Shown here one piece after another: positions 27,154 through 36,400 of a stretch of 50,392 nt of DNA. The notes under the pieces are model-generated. The model was not told the origin of the DNA and searched no databases. It was given only the letters and a program-made list of their open reading frames with translations. The position numbers and the translations under genes are program-made. Source of the stretch: Gilvimarinus agarilyticus. GTDB taxonomy: Bacteria; Pseudomonadota; Gammaproteobacteria; Pseudomonadales; Cellvibrionaceae. The DNA is taken from NCBI RefSeq assembly GCF_000832015.1, contig NZ_JXCJ01000001.1, positions 3,314,971 through 3,365,362 on the forward strand, read 5' to 3'. Each line of letters opens with the position of its first letter. Within the stretch, counting starts at the first letter, position 1.

Positions 27154-28341
27154 TTAATAACCTCGAGTAATGGTCAGAATAGCAATGTCATCGGGTGTGG
27201 CTGTTACTTCATCAACCCCTACCGCGTCGCACACTGCTTCTAGATTTTGCGCCTTTTGGGCGAGCAATTCCAGTAAATACGCCTCTTTTTCTTGTAGCGT
27301 TGAGGGGGGCAATATTTCTAGCACCCCGTCAGAAAAACACACAAGTGAGAATTTCTCAGGCAGTATCTGTGAGTGAATCGTCCAGCTAACGTCGCGAAAG
27401 ATTCCCACCGGTTTGCCATTGCCACTAATAAATTCAGCCCCCTGTTCGGTTACCAGTAAGGGCATCGGTAGGTGGCCGGCAACCACATAGCGCATCTCGT
27501 TGGTGTGCGTATCAATGACACCCACAAAAAACGTTAGGTGGTGATTTAGACGGGTTTCTACCAGCTCGCGGTTGATTGCGCGCAGCATTTCATTGGCGCC
27601 GTCGGTAAACGAGGCTTCATCACCAAACAACCCCTCTTCGCGAACCATCCGACTCACAATATGCTTAAGCCAAATGGTGACAAACGCCGACGACGCACCA
27701 TGACCGGAGACATCGGCCAAATAAAACGCCAAGTAGCGCCCTTTAATATGGGCATAATCAACAAAGTCACCACTTAAATACAGTGACGGAGCAATATGGT
27801 GCGCTGCACTGTAACCCTCGGCCGTGGTCAGTGGTTTGGGCAACAAGCGGCGCTGCACTTGACGCCCCGCCAACTGGTCGCGCTCAAGTACGCGCAGATT
27901 GTCCCGCAGATCTTTGTTGGCTTTTTCGAGTTTTTCGCGGTATTTTTTGTTTTGTGCAAGCAGGTCGCGGCGCTCTAACGCCTTCTCAACCGAGTGCTCC
28001 AGCACTTCCATATCGACAATGGGTTTTATCAGATAATCGGCGGCGCCGAGCCGCAATGCCGAGACCACGTCGCTCATAACCCCGGCACCCGAAATGACAA
28101 TAACAGGAATATCGCTGGATTTTTCGTGCAGGCTTTTTAATACGCCCAAGCCATCCATTGTCGGCATACGCAAGTCGGTAATTACCAGCTCGACGTCACC
28201 TTCGTCAAACAATGCTAAGCCACTGGGACCATCGGCTGCCTCCAGCACACGGTAACCACTGTCTTCTAAAAAGGCTGTAATACTGTGCCTTACCGGCTTA
28301 TCGTCGTCGATAATCAGCAGTGTTCGGCAGCTTTCGTTCAT
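27154..28341 (-). CDS. Response regulator fused to PP2C serine phosphatase
   Basis: This encodes 395 residues from the ATG at 28339-28341. In-frame starts up to 28386 exist without a better ribosome-binding site. The receiver domain (about 5-120) has LLIIDDDKPVR acid pair, phospho-Asp in VITDLRMPTMDG and Lys in LIKPIVD. A coiled-coil linker follows (about 125-170), then a PP2C/SpoIIE-type phosphatase (about 180-390) with SGDFVDYAHI, LADVSGHGASSAF and FSDGVLE metal-binding Asp residues. Phosphorylation probably switches its activity on the downstream STAS protein. No cognate histidine kinase is adjacent. Confidence 0.88.
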   Translation of the reverse strand: MNESCRTLLIIDDDKPVRHSITAFLEDSGYRVLEAADGPSGLALFDEGDVELVITDLRMPTMDGLGVLKSLHEKSSDIPVIVISGAGVMSDVVSALRLGAADYLIKPIVDMEVLEHSVEKALERRDLLAQNKKYREKLEKANKDLRDNLRVLERDQLAGRQVQRRLLPKPLTTAEGYSAAHHIAPSLYLSGDFVDYAHIKGRYLAFYLADVSGHGASSAFVTIWLKHIVSRMVREEGLFGDEASFTDGANEMLRAINRELVETRLNHHLTFFVGVIDTHTNEMRYVVAGHLPMPLLVTEQGAEFISGNGKPVGIFRDVSWTIHSQILPEKFSLVCFSDGVLEILPPSTLQEKEAYLLELLAQKAQNLEAVCDAVGVDEVTATPDDIAILTITRGY

Positions 28342-28535
28342 GGTTTGAGTCCGCGTAGCCATTTCGGATACAGCTGCGCCCGGCAACTGTCGTAATGGCG
28401 CCTAACAGTACTCCGATAGCGACAGCGGCGCAAGCATTCAGGCCCCCGAGAGCCGCGTATGGAGTTAGCGAAAAAACGCTGATACTCTTATATGGCTCTG
28501 AACACCACTGCATCGTCCCGTTGGAGGGCCAAAAA

Positions 28536-28841
28536 ATGAGCCATTCAGAGAGCTTTTACGCCGAAAAACGCGATTTTATTCGCATGAAGATTGAGTTGCC
28601 CCTAAGCGGAACCCTCACCAATGACAGTGGCCGCATCACTGGCCAATGCCATGAGCTAAGCGGTGGCGGGCTTCAGCTCGAACTGCCCGAGGCGGTCGCG
28701 GTGGAATCTCAGTGGGAGTTACACCTAAGCGCCGAGCACGATGAGCGAGCCCAGCTGCGAGCTGTGGTAAAGGTCGTTAGATGCACAACGGAGGGAGATC
28801 ACTTTAGTGCCGGCCTCCAGATCGTGCAGGTGATTGAGTAG
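28536..28841 (+). CDS. PilZ-domain protein
   Basis: This encodes 101 residues from the ATG at 28536, with GGAGG upstream. It is one PilZ domain. The arginine motif RDFIR (RxxxR) near residue 12 and the later ELSGGG, a variant of D/NxSxxG, form the cyclic-di-GMP site. The Asp/Asn of that motif is Glu here, so binding strength may differ. It probably carries c-di-GMP signals to motility or surface functions. It is divergent from the PP2C/STAS pair and close to it, which may be functional. Confidence 0.85.
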   Translation: MSHSESFYAEKRDFIRMKIELPLSGTLTNDSGRITGQCHELSGGGLQLELPEAVAVESQWELHLSAEHDERAQLRAVVKVVRCTTEGDHFSAGLQIVQVIE

Positions 28842-28875
28842 CGCTACCGGAAGCAAGGCGAACGCTTAGATGAGC

Positions 28876-29598
28876 TTAAAAGTCATCAAAGCTATCTAAG
28901 TCATCGACATCACTACCGAACGAGTCTTCTACCTCGCCGTCTTTAACCAAATAGTCACGACGCTGTAGGTAGATATCGCGGAACAGCGTGTACTTATCAG
29001 CCCCAATGTCTTGCTCCAGCGCTAACAAACGTGCCCGGGCATCGACCAACTCCAGTACTTTGATCTCATAGCTGGTTTGGGTATGGCCGATATAGGTCTT
29101 GGGGTCAGTGACCCAATCAACCGGGGTGGCCGCGGCATCGCGCAGCGTACGTGGGCCAAATATTGGCAGTACCAGATAGGGACCGTCAGGCACCCCCCAA
29201 CGCCCTAGCGTTTGACCAAAGTCTTCACTGTCGGTACGTGGCATTCCCATATGCTTAGCAACATCAAACAACCCTACAACACCCAAGGTCGAGTTAATCA
29301 CAAAACGGCCGCTGTCTTTGCCCGCCTGAGAGAATTTACCCTGCAGCAGGTCATTAAATACCTTCGGCACCTCAAGGATATTGCTGAACATATTGTTGAC
29401 CCCCTGACGCACAGGCCCCGGGGTAATCGCGTGGTAGCCACGCGCAACTGGTTTGAGAACGTAGGTATCCGCCGCGTCATTAAAAGCAAAAATGGCGCGG
29501 TTGTACTCTTCCCACGGGTCTTGTTCGTCGGAGGCAAAAGCCAATGCAGTAAGGCCCGACAGCAACAGTGCCAGACATAGACGTACGAGTGAATTCAC
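28876..29598 (-). CDS. mlaA: MlaA/VacJ-family protein without a lipobox
   Basis: This encodes 240 residues. The family signature is clear: DPWEEYNRAIFAFND, LKPVARGYHAITPGPVRQG, NNMFSNILEVP, and GRWGVPDGPYLVLPIFGPRT. MlaA, with a porin, removes phospholipid from the outer leaflet of the outer membrane and passes it to MlaC. The signal peptide ends LTALAFAS-DE and has no Cys at the cleavage site, so it would be processed by signal peptidase I. E. coli MlaA is a lipoprotein. Partner mla genes are not in this window. It ends in an acidic tail, and a TetR-like palindrome lies upstream. Confidence 0.92.
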   Translation of the reverse strand: MNSLVRLCLALLLSGLTALAFASDEQDPWEEYNRAIFAFNDAADTYVLKPVARGYHAITPGPVRQGVNNMFSNILEVPKVFNDLLQGKFSQAGKDSGRFVINSTLGVVGLFDVAKHMGMPRTDSEDFGQTLGRWGVPDGPYLVLPIFGPRTLRDAAATPVDWVTDPKTYIGHTQTSYEIKVLELVDARARLLALEQDIGADKYTLFRDIYLQRRDYLVKDGEVEDSFGSDVDDLDSFDDF

Positions 29599-29663
29599 GG
29601 TGTCTTCCTAGTTTAGGACAAGGCGCTCTGGTTCCATCCAAAATAATAACTAGCAACCCAGAA

Positions 29664-29677
29664 TGAACGATCGTTCA
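29664..29677. promoter_or_regulatory. Perfect 14-bp palindrome upstream of mlaA
   Basis: TGAACGATCGTTCA is a perfect inverted repeat about 66 bp upstream of the mlaA start. Its form (a half-site containing GAACG) fits operators of TetR-family repressors. It could control mlaA; the regulator is not adjacent. Confidence 0.5.
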
Positions 29678-29732
29678 CATTTTACCGAATAACCACACGC
29701 TAAACAATGTGCAAGTCCATAGAATGGGACAT

Positions 29733-30176
29733 TTAACGACAATAAAATTTCATATAAAGGCCTGTGGCGCCCCGCGCTTCTGGCATATAAGACTCTTCGA
29801 TAAGCGCTGCAGCGCCCTCGCAGTGCTCTGTCGCTTGCCTCACCAGTGCGTAACGCGCCTGGAGCATATCCAATGCACTGGCTATGGTATTACGACTCAG
29901 GGTAAATTCATCCCCCACAGCCACTGCGCTATCAGCCGAGGCCTTTAACTCGCTGGACTCCTCAGCGGGCTTAGCATCGCCGCGGCCTTGCAGCCAACCG
30001 TTTAAACCTTCATCGCTGTAATCACACTCGGCGATACGGTTAACGGCGTCGTTACTCTCCATCAGGTCTACAGCCGGTTCGCATTCTTGCCCTACCGCAC
30101 TGGCGCCGTATAGCAATGTGGCTATCACAGCGACCAGTGTAGCACCTGGTTTGCGCACGGATCCGTTCACACTCAC
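29733..30176 (-). CDS. Uncharacterised periplasmic protein
   Basis: This encodes 147 residues. A signal peptide is likely (about 1-29, VIATLLYGASAVGQ). The mature part has four Cys, which could form two disulfides (in GQECEP, IAECDY, TEHCEG and the terminal KFYCR), and a helical middle. I recognise no family. It begins 5 bp after the porin stop, so it is probably in the same operon and under the same phosphate-type promoter. A role beside the porin is inference. Confidence 0.6.
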   Translation of the reverse strand: MSVNGSVRKPGATLVAVIATLLYGASAVGQECEPAVDLMESNDAVNRIAECDYSDEGLNGWLQGRGDAKPAEESSELKASADSAVAVGDEFTLSRNTIASALDMLQARYALVRQATEHCEGAAALIEESYMPEARGATGLYMKFYCR

Positions 30177-30181
30177 CCCGA

Positions 30182-31087
30182 TTAGAATTTCATTTCCAGG
30201 CCGACACCCAAATAATCGTCATCGCGAATGGCGTCATCCTGATTCGTCGTAAAATAGGCAAAAGCCTTGGCCGTTTTTGAAAAGATATAATCGCCACCCA
30301 GGCTGAAACTCTCGCGGCCTTCGACTTTGATGTCCGACTGGCCATACTGAGTTTTAAGAATCCACTGATCGGTAAGGCTCCACTTAAGTGAGGCAAAATA
30401 GCCATCACCGCTGCCTATGTGTCGCTCATACTTTTCGTAAGCGCCGCCCAGCTGAAATGCACCCAGCGAATAGGCCCCAACCAAACGATAGGTATCGGTG
30501 TTGTCGACGTTGTCCTCTACGTCCTGATCCATCGCCATGGCGAGATATAAGTCTTCAAGTTTATAAGCGGCCGAGGCCGAGACGCCGTCAATACCATCGA
30601 CTTCTTTCGTGATGTAAGCCACTTTAGCGGTAACCGGGCCTAGGGATTTTGGGGTGACGTACTGAACGATATTCTTGGGACGGTTTTCGCCGGCGAATAT
30701 GCTGCGGATATCGCCCTCAAGATCGTTAAATAAATCCACCCCGGCGGCAGCGGTTTTGAGGGGAGAGTCAAAAACCCCACCCATCAGAGTACCGCCGGCG
30801 GTTTGCAGGCCCAGGTAGATATTGCGTTGGGTCAGCGTCTGGCCATCTTTATCGCCGTCATCAACACTGGTTTCATATTCAAAACGGTAGAGGATAGCCA
30901 CACTATCCGATAGGGACTCCTGCCCCATAAGGCCGATACGCGACGAGTTACTCTGTAGCTCAATCTCGCGGTTACCCGCCTCATCAGCATGCTGCAACGA
31001 AACATTCGCTTTACCGTAAACCGTTACATCAGCAGAGGCCTGAGCGGACACTAAAGCGGCCGCGGCCAGTAAAAATGGAACTCGCAT
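30182..31087 (-). CDS. Gram-negative porin (Porin_4 type)
   Basis: This encodes 301 residues. Signal peptide: 1-19 (LLAAAALVSAQASA-DV). The mature chain opens with DVTVYGKANVSLQHADEA, the usual first strand. It contains LGLQTAGGTLMGGVFDSP near the constriction loop region and ends in GLEMKF with the C-terminal Phe required for outer-membrane insertion. It is a trimeric diffusion-porin type. Its promoter region holds five Pho-box repeats, so I infer it is a phosphate-starvation porin. The sequence family itself does not tell substrate specificity. Confidence 0.88.
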   Translation of the reverse strand: MRVPFLLAAAALVSAQASADVTVYGKANVSLQHADEAGNREIELQSNSSRIGLMGQESLSDSVAILYRFEYETSVDDGDKDGQTLTQRNIYLGLQTAGGTLMGGVFDSPLKTAAAGVDLFNDLEGDIRSIFAGENRPKNIVQYVTPKSLGPVTAKVAYITKEVDGIDGVSASAAYKLEDLYLAMAMDQDVEDNVDNTDTYRLVGAYSLGAFQLGGAYEKYERHIGSGDGYFASLKWSLTDQWILKTQYGQSDIKVEGRESFSLGGDYIFSKTAKAFAYFTTNQDDAIRDDDYLGVGLEMKF

Positions 31088-31109
31088 GAATCTTCCCCAA
31101 CTTTCAAAT

Positions 31110-31160
31110 ATGACAACAAGATGTACACTTGATGACGATTAGATGACAGATATATGACAA
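31110..31160 (-). promoter_or_regulatory. Pho-box array, five repeats
   Basis: On the minus strand five heptamers stand exactly 11 bp apart: TTGTCAT, CTGTCAT, TCGTCAT, TGTACAT and TTGTCAT (plus-strand starts at 31154, 31143, 31132, 31121 and 31110). Each is separated by 4 bp. The PhoB box is a pair of CTGTCAT-like heptamers with a 4-bp spacer. The array ends 22 bp before the porin ATG. Some repeats may overlap the -10 region. Confidence 0.8.
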
Positions 31161-31255
31161 ACCTGCGTATCATGCGAGCCAATTGTTGCAGTATTGTTAC
31201 AAGCGGGCAATATTTTCTGCATTCTGCGTGTTTGTCTATCTGATTACCAACACCA

Positions 31256-32011
31256 TCATTCGGCAGCCGGCCACAAAACATCTTTTTGGTATAGTTCGAG
31301 AAGTATAGACTCTCCCAGCGCTATAAAACGAGCCGTGTCGGCGAAACCAACCTCTTGCGACAGTGCCGTCAAGGCCGCCCGCGCCGGAGTGGCTTCTGCC
31401 TGTAGCATTTGCACCATGCGCACGGTCACGGCATTCGAGTGGATGAACTCCACCTGATCGGCGCGATTGCGAAAAACCAATACAAAAGTCGGCTCATCTG
31501 GCGGCGCCAGGGGTTGGTAATCTGGCCCAAGCCTATGCACCGGATACTGGTAGTTAAGACACCAAACCAGAGGCGATACATCAATAACGCTATCGAGCAG
31601 ACTTAGTTCAACGGAAGGCTTAGGCGGCAAGTCGCCGGGCGCAACATCCAGCGCTAACTCGACCCACTCGTAATGGGCCAACTCCAACATAAAGGGTGGG
31701 TCGGAGGCATCGCTTGAGCGCTCGTTTTGCAGGTAGAGTAAAAACTCCTGGCTGATTTCTAAAAAGTAAGGGCTGTGGCTTTTGTGCCGCGAAATAAAAT
31801 CCCGCACCATCGCGTGCCAGTGAGCATCGGGCAAGATTTCACGCAACACCGGAAACCCGCCGGCAATAAAGCCCTCAATATTGTTGTAAATTAAATCGCG
31901 GTAAACCGCCAGACGGCGATTTTCTATACCTTCAGGGGCCGCATTAACATCAGGGTGACGTAAATGCCCGGTAAAGGCTTGCTGCAATTTGGCCAGCGAC
32001 GATTCGCTCAC
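31256..32011 (-). CDS. hvfC: DUF2063-type maturation partner (HvfC/BufC-like)
   Basis: This encodes 251 residues. The N-terminal DUF2063 domain (about 5-95) has LAVYRDLIYNNIEGFIAGGF and FPVLREILPDAHW. The C-terminal part (about 130-245) is the second domain common in this family (SPLVWCLNYQYPVHRL). In the family it acts with the DUF692 protein to modify Cys residues of a short secreted precursor, as MbnC does in methanobactin synthesis. It overlaps hvfB by 4 bp (ATGA), so the order is A-B-C with coupled translation. Confidence 0.88.
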   Translation of the reverse strand: MSESSLAKLQQAFTGHLRHPDVNAAPEGIENRRLAVYRDLIYNNIEGFIAGGFPVLREILPDAHWHAMVRDFISRHKSHSPYFLEISQEFLLYLQNERSSDASDPPFMLELAHYEWVELALDVAPGDLPPKPSVELSLLDSVIDVSPLVWCLNYQYPVHRLGPDYQPLAPPDEPTFVLVFRNRADQVEFIHSNAVTVRMVQMLQAEATPARAALTALSQEVGFADTARFIALGESILLELYQKDVLWPAAE

Positions 32012-32886
32012 ACCAGCACCCTCTTATGCGCCGATGTAGCGGCCGCTGCGCCAGCCTGAATACGCGTACCAGTCTGCAATCGCCTAATAGTATCGAGCTC
32101 AGACAACAGCTCTGCTACCGGCGGAATATTAAAATCGCGCTCAAGCAAGGTGGCAACCGGCCCGGCCTGTTGATAAACCGCTTCTAGCAAATCCCACACA
32201 GGGTCTTCCACCGGGGCACCGTGGGTATCGACGCGTAAATCTTCGGCCTCATGAAAGTGCCCGGCCACATGCATATAGGCCACCCGGTCCAGCGGCAAGC
32301 CTGCCAGAAAATCATCCGTCCGATAACGATGATTAATGCTGTTTACGTATAAATTATTCACATCCAGCAGTAGGCTGCAATCGGCCTCGGCCACGACCGC
32401 GTTAATAAATTCCAGCTCGCTCATCTCCTGTCCGGGAGCGCAATAATACGACGCATTTTCGATAGCGATGCGCTCGCCCAAAATATCCTGAGCCTGACGA
32501 ATTCGTGCGGCCACATGGTGAACGGCCACCTCCGTAAAAGGGATGGGCAATAAATCGTATAGGTGTCCATCGTCGCTGCAGTAGCTTAAATGCTCGCTGT
32601 AGCCGCGAACCTGGTGCTCACGCATAAACGTCTTGACGGATGTTAAAAGCTCCACATCCAGCGGCGCCTGCGAGCCAATGGACAAGGACAAACCGTGACA
32701 CACAAACGGAAAACGCTCGGTGTAGGCGCGAAACTGTCGCCCTAACCGACCACCAACGTTAATCCAGTTCTCGGGGGCCACTTCCATAAAATGGATATCG
32801 TTAGTGGAGAGGTTCTCGAGGGGTTTGAGTAACGACCGGCGCAGGCCCAGGCCCGCACCGGTAACGTCAAAGCGATGCGAACTCAT
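32008..32886 (-). CDS. hvfB: DUF692 multinuclear non-heme iron enzyme (HvfB/BufB/MbnB-like)
   Basis: This encodes 292 residues from the ATG at 32884-32886, which overlaps the hvfA stop as TGATG. A start at 32898 would lie inside hvfA. It is a TIM-barrel with family metal-binding motifs: VCHGLSLS, RGYSEHLSYC, IENASYYCAP, LLLDVNNLYVNSIN, MHVAGHF, VDTHGAP and LLERDFNIPP. DUF692 enzymes with two or three irons oxidise Cys side chains in precursor peptides to oxazolone-thioamide. The HvfA motifs (EGKCG) match substrates described for this family. Confidence 0.92.
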   Translation of the reverse strand: MSSHRFDVTGAGLGLRRSLLKPLENLSTNDIHFMEVAPENWINVGGRLGRQFRAYTERFPFVCHGLSLSIGSQAPLDVELLTSVKTFMREHQVRGYSEHLSYCSDDGHLYDLLPIPFTEVAVHHVAARIRQAQDILGERIAIENASYYCAPGQEMSELEFINAVVAEADCSLLLDVNNLYVNSINHRYRTDDFLAGLPLDRVAYMHVAGHFHEAEDLRVDTHGAPVEDPVWDLLEAVYQQAGPVATLLERDFNIPPVAELLSELDTIRRLQTGTRIQAGAAAATSAHKRVLV

Positions 32887-33272
32887 CAGTGACCGCAAGT
32901 ACCTTCAGCGCCGGACTTTTTCTCGCCACAAGCGCCTTCACGGTCGGCCTTTTTCTCTCCACATTTACCTTCGCCGCACTTGCCCTCATCGTCGGCTTTA
33001 GCTTTTGCCTCACCGCACTTGCCTTCACCACATTTACCTTCGTGCTCAGCCTTGTCCTCGCCACACTTGCCTTCACGCTCGGCTTTTTTCTCGCCGCACT
33101 TACCTTCACCGCACTTGCCCTCAGCGCTGTTCTCAGCAAGCTTGTAACCGGCGCTTAGCGATTCGGCGGCAAATGGATTTTCTGCCGCCGAGGCAACCGG
33201 CGCTACTACGGCCGAAGCCATAAAAGCCGCGCCAACTGCGGCGGCCAAAGGAGATGCAAATTTCTTATTCAT
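32886..33272 (-). CDS. hvfA: HvfA-like secreted precursor with nine Cys motifs
   Basis: This encodes 128 residues. Signal peptide: 1-29 (AFMASAVVAPVASA-AE). From residue 51 it is built of repeated EGKCG pentapeptides: seven exact copies plus EGACG and EGTCG. Cys are at 54, 59, 70, 81, 86, 99, 104, 115 and 126. The spacers are charged (KKAERE, KADD), and there is no fold beyond this. It is the presumed substrate of the two downstream enzymes. Family knowledge (HvfA, bufferins) links such peptides to copper chelation in the periplasm. No DoxX-like or other accessory hvf genes follow. Copper binding is inferred. Confidence 0.88.
   Translation of the reverse strand: MNKKFASPLAAAVGAAFMASAVVAPVASAAENPFAAESLSAGYKLAENSAEGKCGEGKCGEKKAEREGKCGEDKAEHEGKCGEGKCGEAKAKADDEGKCGEGKCGEKKADREGACGEKKSGAEGTCGH
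32889..33122 (-). repeat. Imperfect coding repeat (EGKCG unit)
   Basis: The second half of hvfA is an imperfect tandem repeat whose 15-bp core encodes EGKCG, in singles and doubles. It is a coding repeat rather than a separate element; unequal recombination could change the motif number. Confidence 0.8.
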
Positions 33273-33335
33273 GGGTTAACTCCATTACTCGATTGTTAAA
33301 ATGCAGCGGCTTTGCACTGACTTAGCCTACTGTAT

Positions 33336-33341
33336 GGTTAC
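33336..33341 (-). promoter_or_regulatory. Possible ECF -35 element for hvfA
   Basis: Read on the minus strand, GTAACC lies 64 bp before the hvfA ATG. GTAAC-type -35 blocks are used by ECF sigma factors that control related bufferin operons. A matching -10 (CGAA) at the usual distance is not present; CAGT stands in its place. Weak evidence. Confidence 0.2.
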
Positions 33342-33497
33342 GCAGCCAACCCCGTTCAGGATCAACTGTTAAGTACTGATGCACGAACAAGGCTTTTGTT
33401 ACATAACCTATCGGGCAGTGGCCACTATTACCGGCCTCCACATAATACGCCTCAACCACCATTTTAATCCCGCTCAAGTTCTCGATTATCGCACGAG

Positions 33498-36400
33498 CTA
33501 ACGTTGGGTCGCCTCTAACCAGAGTTTATTAAGCCGCTTACCCGATACCGGAAACCGGGTTTTTAGGGTCTGAGCAAACAACGACACCCGAAACTCCTCG
33601 ATAGCCCAACGATAACGCATCAGATCAGGGTTTTCGGTTAACTGATAACGCCCGTGCAACTGTAAGTACTCCGCCAGACGCTCCTCGTGCGGCTCTACTT
33701 CAATCATCTGCAGGCGATCTTTTTGCGGGTTAAGAGCCGCCTTTTCCAGGCGCATATTAACCGCCTGTAAATAGCGCGGGTACTCCTGAAACCACTCCTC
33801 AGGCGTATCAAATACCAACGAGGGCTGAAACAACCGGTCCAGTTGCTGGGCAATATCGCCGGCCGCCAAGGCAATTGCCAGTGCATTTTTCGAGTGTTTA
33901 AGCTGTTTTTTTAGCGCCACCACTAAGCCCAGCGAGGCAACCAGTGTTTTCTCTAGCTGTTGCGCCTGTGCCACTAAATCGGGCTTAACCTTAGCCAAGC
34001 AAGCCTCAAACTCAGCCTCGGTGCGCGGCAGCTGGTCATTGGGCATCGCCAACTGTCGTGCCGCCGCCATGATAATATCGTCCACCACCCGATCACGGTT
34101 GCCAATTTGCACAACGCTTAGGCCCAACTCCTTGCCTTTTAACAGCTGTTTTTGCAGATATTTAACCGTCTCTTTACTTTGCAGCAGCAACAAGCGGGCA
34201 ACCCCGGCGAGCGAGGCCGAGTGCGCCTCCTGCGGGTTATCCAGCACTTGCATAGACGCCGAGTCGCGCTTATCCAACAGGGCAGGATAAGCACGAATGC
34301 TCAACCCCCGGCGTTTAAGCTGTACTTGCTCGGGCAGCTCCAAATCCCAAGCGGTAATTTGCTCCCGGGTAATATCATCGGCGGCGTCGCGAATATTATC
34401 CTGCACTCGTTCACGGTAATTCGCTTTAAGCTCAGTTAAGTCGCGGCTGGCCGCTATGATTTTACCCCGGTCGTCCACCACCTTAATGTTAAACCGGTAG
34501 AAGTTCTCCAGCCGCTCACTCTGCCAATCACCAGGTTTAAGCTCTACTAAAGTTTGGCGCTTTAGTTGCAAACTTAACGCCTCGGTCAAAGGGCTATTAT
34601 CGGGCGCCAAGCCGGCCAGCGCTTTGTCGACAACGTCGGGCACCGGCACAAAATGTTTGCGCAGTGGTTTGGGCAGGCTTTTTACCAGCTCGATGCATTT
34701 ATCACGCAGTAGCCCCGGCACCAACCACTCCAGCCGGTGCTCGGGCAGCTCATGCAATAGACTAACCGGCACGTGTACACTTACGCCGTCGTCTTTATGG
34801 CCGGGCTCAAAGTGATAGCTCAGGGGGTAAGTCACCCCTTTGTGGTCGAGCGTATCGGGAAACTGCACCTCGCTTACGGCGCCAGCGCCCTGCAAAACCA
34901 AACGCTCACGCGGGATTTTTAAAATACCCGGTTGCTCTTGCTCGGCCTTTTTACGCCAGGCATCAAAGCCTGCGCGATTGACCACGTCCGCGGGGATACG
35001 CTCATCGTAAAAGGCAAAAATTTCCTCATCGTCCACCAAGATATCCCGTCGCCGGGATTTGGCCTCCAGGGCCTCGATCTCCTGCACCAGCGCTTGGTTA
35101 TGTGCGTAAAAAGGCACTGACTTTTGGCCGCGTTTAACATAGCGCCCCTCTACCAAGGCGGCGCGGATAAACACCTCACGGCAGACTTTCGGGTCAATTT
35201 TACTGTAGTTAATACGGCCTTTCTCGACCAGCGCCAAACCATACAAGGTGACCCGCTCGTAGGCTTTCACCTGCCCCGCCTTGGCATCGTAATGAGGCTC
35301 AAAGTAGTTGCGTTTTACTAAGTGCTCGGCTGCCTGTAGCAGCCACTCGGGTTCGACCTTGGCAACGTCGTGAGCAAACAGCTGGGACGTCTCTAGTAGC
35401 TGCGCCGCCACCAACCACTTGGGGCGCTTTTTTTGCTGCGACGAGCCGGGGAAAATCGCAAACTTGCGGTTGCGCGCGCCTAAGTAATCACGGCCCTCAT
35501 CGTGAAAGCCGATATTGCCTAATAGCCCGGTTACCAGCGAGCGGTGGACCGCTTCATAGTCAGCCGGATGGCTGTTCGCTTGCAGGCCAATCTTTTTAGC
35601 GGCTAATTTTAGTTGCCGGTGGATGTCGCGCCATTCGCGCATGCGCATAAACGCCAAAAACTCTTTTTTACATTGCTTACGCAACTGGTTTTGGCTCAGC
35701 TCCTGACGCTGCTGCTCAAAATACCGCCAAAGATTTACATACGCTAGAAAATCAGAGTGCTCGTCGGCAAAGCGCTTGTGTTGTTGGTCGGCGGCTTGCT
35801 TTTTTTCAGCGGGACGTTCGCGCGGGTCTTGTACCGAGAGCGCACTGACGATAATTAACACCTCTTCCAGCGCTCCGAGCTTGTCAGCCGCCAACAACAT
35901 ACGGGCCAGCTGCGGGTCGACCGACAGCTGAGCTAAACGACGGCCATCGCCAGTTAAGCGCTTGCGATTATCGACCGCATGCAGCTCTTCGAGCATTTTA
36001 AAGCCATCATTTATCTGACGGGAATCCGGCGGGTCGACAAACGGAAACTTGTGAATATCGCCAATGCGCAGCTGCAGCATTTGCAAAATAACCGCCGCCA
36101 AATTCGTGCGCAGAATCTCGGCATCGGTAAATTCCGGGCGGCTTAAAAAGTCGTCTTCGCTGTACAGGCGAATACAAATACCGTTACTCACCCGCCCGCA
36201 ACGCCCTTTACGCTGGTTGGCGCTCGCTTGCGATATGGGCTCGATAGGTAGGCGCTGTACTTTAGTGCGCACACTGTAGCGACTGATACGGGCCACACCG
36301 GTATCAATCACGTACCGAATGCCCGGCACGGTAATAGAGGTTTCGGCCACATTAGTGGCCAGAACTATACGTCGCCCGCGATGGGCCGAGAACACCAGGT

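Noticed and set aside
32886-33126. Regular repeats read as a CRISPR array
   Set aside because: They code for EGKCG pentapeptides in frame, are irregularly spaced and have no unique spacers or cas genes.
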